A stretch of DNA of 49,876 bases. Source: Azoarcus sp. TTM-91. GTDB taxonomy: Bacteria > Pseudomonadota > Gammaproteobacteria > Burkholderiales > Rhodocyclaceae. Below the pieces are notes generated by a model. The model searched no databases. It saw nothing but the letters and a program-made list of their open reading frames with translations, and was not told where the DNA came from. The DNA is taken from the NCBI RefSeq assembly GCF_012911025.1, contig NZ_WUEI01000029.1, positions 1 to 49,876 on the forward strand. The letters are read 5' to 3'. Shown here piece by piece: positions 46,045 to 49,876 of this stretch; the first letter of the stretch is position 1; each line of letters begins with the position of its first letter. A program made the position numbers and the translations under genes.

Positions 46045-46081
46045 AAAGCCGGGCGAGCCCAACAAGGGCCGCGCCGGCTTT
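46045..46081 (+). terminator. Nested stem-loop between rpsO and pnp
   Basis: Outer arms AAAGCCGG (46045-46052) and CCGGCTTT (46074-46081) enclose an inner GCCC/GGGC hairpin (46057-46060/46066-46069). The following bases (GTCGTTTCT) are only weakly U-rich, so it may be a partial terminator. It may equally be the double-stranded RNase III site that controls pnp mRNA in enterobacteria. Confidence 0.6.
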
Positions 46082-46156
46082 GTCGTTTCTGGCGTCTGGT
46101 TGCGCACATGTTCGCAGTTGTTGTTCGCTGCTCTCACTGAATAAAAGGAAATCCCC

Positions 46157-48256
46157 TTGCCTACCGCGATCAAGAAAACTTTTACCTACGGCGCTCATAC
46201 GGTCACCCTGGAGACGGGTGAGGTTGCCCGTCAGGCAGGTGGTGCTGTCATCGTCAACATGGACGAGACCGTGGTTCTGGCCACGGTCGTTGCCGCCAAG
46301 GATGCCAAGCCGGGTCAGGACTTTTTCCCCCTGACGGTCGATTACGTCGAGAAGTTCTATGCCGCGGGCCGTATCCCGGGCGGCTTCTTCAAGCGTGAAG
46401 GCCGGCCCACCGAGAAGGAAACCCTGACCTCGCGACTGATCGACCGGCCGATCCGTCCGCTGTTTCCCGAAGGTTTTTATAACGAAGTCCAGGTCATCGT
46501 CACCGTCCTGTCGCTGAATCCAGAAGTGGATGGTGACATTCCGGCAATGCTGGCGGCGTCGGCTGCACTGGCGATTTCCGGTATTCCGTTCGACGGTCCG
46601 ATCGGTGCAGCCCGTGTTGGTTACGCCGACGGCCAGTACCTGCTTAACCCGACGACCAGTCAGACCAAGGCCAGCCAGTTGAACCTGGTCGTCGCGGGTA
46701 CTGAGGCGGCGGTGCTGATGGTTGAGTCCGAAGCGGATGAGTTGCCCGAGCAAGTCATGCTAGGCGCCGTGGTTTTCGGCCATGAGCAGATGCAGGCCGC
46801 GATCCAGGCCATCAACGAACTGGTGGAAGTGGCCGGCAAGCCCGAATGGAACTGGCAGCCCGCGCCGCGCAACGAGGCGCTGATCAGCCGTGTTTCCGAA
46901 CTGGCGCGAGCCAAAGTTGAGGAAGCTTTCCGCATTACCAGCAAGCAAGCCCGTACCGAACGTCTGGGCGAGATCCGCAAGGAACTGACGGCTGCGCTGG
47001 CGCAAGGGCTGGATGTGCCGCCGTCCGATAACGAAGTGAAGGACATCTTCTTCAACCTCGAGTCCGAAATCGTCCGCAGCCGCATCCTGAACGGCGAACC
47101 GCGTATCGACGGCCGTGACACCCGCACCGTACGGCCGATCGAGATCCGCGTCGGCGTGCTGCCGCGTACCCATGGCTCAGCGCTGTTTACCCGTGGGGAG
47201 ACCCAGGCCCTGGTGGTAGCGACCCTGGGGACTGGCCGCGACGAGCAGATCATCGATGCTATCGCTGGCGAGTACAAAGAGCGCTTCATGTTGCACTACA
47301 ACTTTCCGCCGTACTCCACCGGTGAGACGGGGCGTTTCGGTGTAACCAAGCGCCGCGAGATCGGTCACGGCCGCCTCGCGAAGCGCGCTCTGGTCGCGAT
47401 GCTGCCTAAGGACGAGGACTTCGGCTACACCATCCGCGTGGTGTCGGAGATTACCGAGTCCAATGGATCCAGCTCCATGGCGTCCGTCTGCGGCGGTTCG
47501 CTGGCGCTCATGGATGCCGGCGTGCCGATGAAGAACCACGTTGCGGGCATTGCGATGGGCTTGATCAAGGACGGCAACCGGTTCGCGGTTCTGACCGACA
47601 TTCTTGGTGACGAGGACCATCTCGGCGATATGGACTTCAAGGTGGCGGGCACCGAAAACGGCGTCACCGCGCTGCAGATGGACATCAAGATCCAGGGCAT
47701 CACCAAGGAGATCATGCAGGTTGCGCTGAGCCAGGCTCAGGAGGGCCGCATGCACATCCTCGGTTTGATGAAGCAGGCGCAAGGTGGTGCCCGCGTCGAG
47801 GTTTCCGAGTACGCGCCCCGCATGCTCAACATGAAGATCAATCCGGAGAAGATCCGTGACGTGATCGGCAAGGGCGGCGCCGTGATCCGCGGTCTTCAGG
47901 AAGAGACTGGCACCATCATCGAGATTGAGGACGACGGTAACATCACGATCTCGTCGGTGTCCGCCGAAGGTGCCCAGAAGGCCAAGGAACGTATCGAGCA
48001 GATCACGGCGGAGGTCGAAGTTGGCAAGGTATATGAAGGGACGGTTGTGCGCCTGCTGGACTTCGGCGCCATCGTCAACATCCTGCCTGGTCGCGATGGC
48101 CTGCTGCATGTTTCCCAGATCGCCAATGAACGCGTCAATAACGTCTCTGACTACGTGAAGGAAGGCCAGAGCGTGCGTGTGAAGGTGCTGGAGACGGACG
48201 AGCGCGGCAAGATTCGTCTGAGCATGAAGGCGCTGCTGAGTGAGAACGCTGGCTGA
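46157..48256 (+). CDS. pnp: Polyribonucleotide nucleotidyltransferase (PNPase)
   Basis: A 699-residue 3'-5' phosphorolytic exoribonuclease, a trimer and often part of the degradosome. Two RNase PH domains (about 1-230 and 310-545) flank a helical domain, followed by KH ([20 protein letters not shown]) and S1 ([20 protein letters not shown]) RNA-binding domains. The second core carries [19 protein letters not shown] and [20 protein letters not shown] with the active-site aspartates. The start is TTG 46157 with AAGGAA upstream; the protein aligns to known PNPases from this codon and no earlier ATG fits. Expression is probably from the rpsO promoter by read-through. Confidence 0.97.
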   Translation: MPTAIKKTFTYGAHTVTLETGEVARQAGGAVIVNMDETVVLATVVAAKDAKPGQDFFPLTVDYVEKFYAAGRIPGGFFKREGRPTEKETLTSRLIDRPIRPLFPEGFYNEVQVIVTVLSLNPEVDGDIPAMLAASAALAISGIPFDGPIGAARVGYADGQYLLNPTTSQTKASQLNLVVAGTEAAVLMVESEADELPEQVMLGAVVFGHEQMQAAIQAINELVEVAGKPEWNWQPAPRNEALISRVSELARAKVEEAFRITSKQARTERLGEIRKELTAALAQGLDVPPSDNEVKDIFFNLESEIVRSRILNGEPRIDGRDTRTVRPIEIRVGVLPRTHGSALFTRGETQALVVATLGTGRDEQIIDAIAGEYKERFMLHYNFPPYSTGETGRFGVTKRREIGHGRLAKRALVAMLPKDEDFGYTIRVVSEITESNGSSSMASVCGGSLALMDAGVPMKNHVAGIAMGLIKDGNRFAVLTDILGDEDHLGDMDFKVAGTENGVTALQMDIKIQGITKEIMQVALSQAQEGRMHILGLMKQAQGGARVEVSEYAPRMLNMKINPEKIRDVIGKGGAVIRGLQEETGTIIEIEDDGNITISSVSAEGAQKAKERIEQITAEVEVGKVYEGTVVRLLDFGAIVNILPGRDGLLHVSQIANERVNNVSDYVKEGQSVRVKVLETDERGKIRLSMKALLSENAG

Positions 48257-48273
48257 TTGCCTTAGCTGTACAG

Positions 48274-48304
48274 AAAAGGGACGCTCAAGGGCGTCCTTTT
48301 TTAT
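48274..48304. terminator. Intrinsic terminator between pnp and dksA
   Basis: GGACGC (48279-48284) and GCGTCC (48291-48296) form the stem, with A4 on one side and T6 on the other, extending the helix and giving U tracts in both directions. It lies 18 nt after pnp and 31 nt after the dksA stop, so it can serve both convergent genes. Confidence 0.88.
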
Positions 48305-48334
48305 TGCTCCAGATTCCCTGATCTTGGCTCCTGC

Positions 48335-48760
48335 CTATTTTCCGAGCTGGCGCTCCCGCATCTCTTCCAAGGTCTTGCAGTCGATACAGAGCGTGGCGGT
48401 AGGGCGGGCTTCCAGCCGCTTCAGGCCGATTTCCACGCCGCAGCTGTCACAGTAACCGTACTCTCCCGCCTCGATGCGGGCGAGAGCCTCGTCTATCTTC
48501 TTGATGAGGCGACGTTCCCGGTCCCGATTGCGCAATTCGAGTGCCAACTCCGATTCCTGGGTGGCTCTGTCGTTGGGGTCGGCAAAGGTGGCTGGTTCGG
48601 CTTGCAGAGTTTGTACCGTCCGCTCTATGTCGGCAGACAACTCGTTCTTGAGGTTAGTGAGTGCATCGCGGAAATGCGAGATCTGCTTTGCACTCATGTA
48701 TTCCTCGCCCGGGGAAGGGATATAGACGGGGAATTGCCTGTGAAGGGCGTCATCGGGCAT
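48335..48760 (-). CDS. dksA: RNA polymerase-binding transcription factor DksA
   Basis: A 141-residue secondary-channel regulator of RNA polymerase that acts with ppGpp on stable-RNA and amino-acid promoters. The coiled-coil is seen at about 25-105 (LTNLKNELSADIERTVQTLQ), with Asp residues at its tip (ADPNDRATQ). The zinc finger reads CDSCGVEIGLKRLEARPTAT and ends CIDC, with all four cysteines present. ATG 48760 has GGAAGG upstream, giving MPDDALHRQF. It is convergent to pnp and divergent from the tRNA cluster, tRNA promoters being typical DksA targets. Confidence 0.95.
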   Translation of the reverse strand: MPDDALHRQFPVYIPSPGEEYMSAKQISHFRDALTNLKNELSADIERTVQTLQAEPATFADPNDRATQESELALELRNRDRERRLIKKIDEALARIEAGEYGYCDSCGVEIGLKRLEARPTATLCIDCKTLEEMRERQLGK

Positions 48761-48797
48761 GGCGTAGCCTTCCGTGGGGTGCATTGTGCGATGCAAT

Positions 48798-48827
48798 TTA
48801 ATAGCAGAAAACGCTTCAACGTCGCAA
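48798..48827 (-). promoter_or_regulatory. Candidate dksA promoter
   Basis: On the minus strand: TTGCGA (48827-48822), an 18-nt spacer and TATTAA (48803-48798). The start point would be near 48791, about 30 nt before the dksA ATG. Both hexamers are imperfect. Confidence 0.5.
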
Positions 48828-48891
48828 GCAGTATGCCGATGGCAGTGTGGGTGTACGACGATGAAAATAGTGAAAATAGTACGAACAAGAT

Positions 48892-48920
48892 TTGACGCGC
48901 CTGTGGAGACTCTGTATAGT
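48892..48920 (+). promoter_or_regulatory. Sigma70 promoter of the tRNA cluster
   Basis: TTGACG (48892-48897), an ideal 17-nt spacer and TATAGT (48915-48920), only 10 nt before the mature 5' end of tRNA-Pro. A short GC-rich discriminator (CCGCG) after the -10 is the hallmark of stringently controlled promoters. Confidence 0.85.
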
Positions 48921-48930
48921 CCGCGTCTCT

Positions 48931-49007
48931 CGGGGTGTAGCGCAGTCCGGTAGCGCGCTTGCTTTGGGAGCAAGATGTCGGGGGTTCGAATCCCTCCACC
49001 CCGACCA
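48931..49007 (+). tRNA. tRNA-Pro (anticodon TGG)
   Basis: A 77-nt cloverleaf with encoded CCA. Acceptor arms are CGGGGTG and CACCCCG, followed by discriminator A and CCA. The anticodon stem CTTGC/GCAAG encloses a loop with TGG, and the T loop is GTTCGAATC. It is the first of three tRNAs. Confidence 0.97.
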
Positions 49008-49032
49008 GCTCACTCCGATTGCCCGCGGGAAT

Positions 49033-49109
49033 CTGCCCGTAGCTCAACCGGATAGAGCACCGGCCTTCTAAGCCGGGGGTTGCAGGTTCGAGTCCTGCCG
49101 GGCAGGCCA
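49033..49109 (+). tRNA. tRNA-Arg (anticodon TCT)
   Basis: A 77-nt cloverleaf with encoded CCA. Acceptor arms CTGCCCG and CGGGCAG, discriminator G. The anticodon stem CCGGC/GCCGG holds TCT, reading AGA and the rare AGG. The T arm is GCAGG-TTCGAGT-CCTGC. It is 25 nt after tRNA-Pro. Confidence 0.96.
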
Positions 49110-49154
49110 GATAGGTTTCGGGTTCGACTCAAAAAGTCGAATCAAATGAGTAGT

Positions 49155-49231
49155 GGCGGCATTAGCTCAGTTGGTAGAGCACTGGATTGTGGCTCCAGGT
49201 GTCACCGGTTCGATTCCGGTATGTCGCCCCA
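49155..49231 (+). tRNA. tRNA-His (anticodon GTG)
   Basis: A 77-nt cloverleaf with encoded CCA. The extra G at position -1 (49155) pairs with C at 73, the identity feature of tRNA-His. Acceptor arms are GCGGCAT and ATGTCGC with one G-U pair. The anticodon GTG lies between CTGGA and TCCAG. Confidence 0.97.
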
Positions 49232-49235
49232 AATA

Positions 49236-49267
49236 AAACTTCACGCTTTACTATGGCTGTGAAGTTT
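49236..49267 (+). terminator. First stem-loop after the tRNA cluster
   Basis: A perfect 9-bp stem AAACTTCAC (49236-49244)/GTGAAGTTT (49259-49267) with a 14-nt loop, only 4 nt after tRNA-His. It is followed by A rather than U, so it may protect or help process the 3' end rather than terminate. Confidence 0.6.
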
Positions 49268-49268
49268 A

Positions 49269-49305
49269 AAAAAGCCAGTCTCGTTTTCAGCGGGGCTGGC
49301 TTTTT
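49269..49305 (+). terminator. Intrinsic terminator of the tRNA cluster
   Basis: A stem AAAAAGCCAG (49269-49278)/CTGGCTTTTT (49296-49305) with a U5 run inside the 3' arm, 37 nt after tRNA-His. It is the expected end of the Pro-Arg-His transcript and separates it from the aminotransferase gene. Confidence 0.85.
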
Positions 49306-49398
49306 GCTATCTGTCTGTTGGGTTTCCTTCTTGGGGCCCTCAAGCATATTCTGCCGATTGCGGTAGATCGAGTCAGCTGCTCTCCCTTTGGACAGATG

Positions 49399-49417
49399 CC
49401 GAAGCCGGATGCTTCGG
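49399..49417 (+). repeat. Hairpin in the aminotransferase leader
   Basis: A perfect 7-bp stem CCGAAGC/GCTTCGG with 5-nt loop CGGAT, about 80 nt before the aminotransferase ATG. No U tract follows. The rest of 49306-49499 shows no recognised RNA or gene. Confidence 0.45.
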
Positions 49418-49499
49418 ACCGTTTCCCTCTGTGTGGTTTCGCGCCTTCATTTCCGCAGCTAGCATCCAGTCATCTATTTCTGGAACTGAGACTGCGGCT

Positions 49500-49876
49500 A
49501 TGAATCCGGCGCATGCTTTCTGGCTTCCCTATACCGCCAACAGGGCGTTCTGGAAGTCGCCCAGGGTTATTCGAGCAGCTAGCGGTCACTACTACCAAAC
49601 CAGTGCGGGTGATGAATTGCTGGATGGTTTCTCTGGGCTGTGGACTTCTGGTCTGGGGCACTGTCATCCGCGCATCGTTGCTGCGGTTCAATCTCAGGTG
49701 GCTACGCTGGATTATGCGCTGGGTTTCCAAGCTACCAACGACAAGGCGGTTGCCCTGGCGGAGCAATTGAGCGTTCTGGCTCCGGGCGATCTGGACCGGG
49801 TCTTCTTCACCAACTCGGGGTCAGAGGCGGTTGATACGGCGCTGAAGGTAGCGCTGGCGTACCACAGGGCCAAGGG
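49500..49876 (+). CDS. Class III omega-aminotransferase, N-terminal part (runs off window)
   Basis: Open from ATG 49500 to the right edge (125 complete codons, no stop), so only the N-terminus is present. It begins MNPAHAFWLPYTANRAFWKS, followed by LLDGFSGLWTSGLGHCHPRI and LAPGDLDRVFFTNSGSEAVD. These match omega-amino acid:pyruvate aminotransferases, fold-type I PLP enzymes that transfer amino groups from beta-alanine or similar amines. The SGSEAVDTALK helix is the PLP-phosphate-contacting element. Codon use is more T-ending than in the neighbouring genes. No strong Shine-Dalgarno is seen. Confidence 0.88.
   Translation, partial: MNPAHAFWLPYTANRAFWKSPRVIRAASGHYYQTSAGDELLDGFSGLWTSGLGHCHPRIVAAVQSQVATLDYALGFQATNDKAVALAEQLSVLAPGDLDRVFFTNSGSEAVDTALKVALAYHRAK

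Overview
The window is high-GC bacterial chromosome, mostly ordinary housekeeping DNA. Gene order and families point to a betaproteobacterium, most likely of the Rhodocyclales (Azospira/Azoarcus/Thauera-like). The grounds are the rimP-nusA-infB-rbfA-truB-rpsO-pnp block, scpA-scpB-rluB, a gcvT-gcvH-gcvP operon behind a tandem glycine riboswitch, several c-di-GMP proteins and strongly G/C-ending codons. The order-level assignment is inference; no rRNA lies in the window.

Layout. 0.1-7.5 kb: arfB, glutathione reductase, a zinc-ribbon/DUF805 membrane protein, a leftward operon (lipoprotein alpha/beta hydrolase, J-domain protein, two small proteins), dodecin, a YciA-type thioesterase and a VF530-family protein. 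7.5-16.1 kb, leftward: an ABC exporter, ettA, a four-gene Mla-like lipid transport operon (STAS-MlaE fusion, MlaF, MlaD, PqiC-type lipoprotein) and purT. 16.1-22 kb: a di-heme cytochrome c peroxidase overlapping a membrane PAS-GGDEF-EAL protein, with a CHASE-PAS-GGDEF cyclase divergent from them. 22-24 kb: ferredoxin-NADP reductase divergent from a LysR regulator. 24-28.9 kb: a beta-glucan module (GH17-GT2 fusion synthase, GH17 membrane protein) with a small membrane protein between them on the other strand and a perfect 8-6-8 palindrome in the divergent promoter region. 28.9-33.8 kb: glycine cleavage genes under the riboswitch.

33.8-39.4 kb, rightward: alpha/beta hydrolase, PHP-family RNase AM, YciO, M50 peptidase, scpA, scpB, rluB. 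39.4-48.3 kb: the transcription/translation operon, starting from a good sigma70 promoter and a leader that ends in an intrinsic terminator just before rimP, then rpsO and pnp. 48.3-49.9 kb: dksA leftward, three tRNA genes (Pro-TGG, Arg-TCT, His-GTG) behind a strong promoter, two stem-loops, and the 5' end of a class III aminotransferase cut by the window edge.

I see no insertion sequence, prophage, CRISPR array or toxin-antitoxin pair. The places most worth a second look are the peroxidase/c-di-GMP cluster, the GH17 glucan cluster with its palindrome, the rimP leader attenuator and the J-domain/lipoprotein operon.
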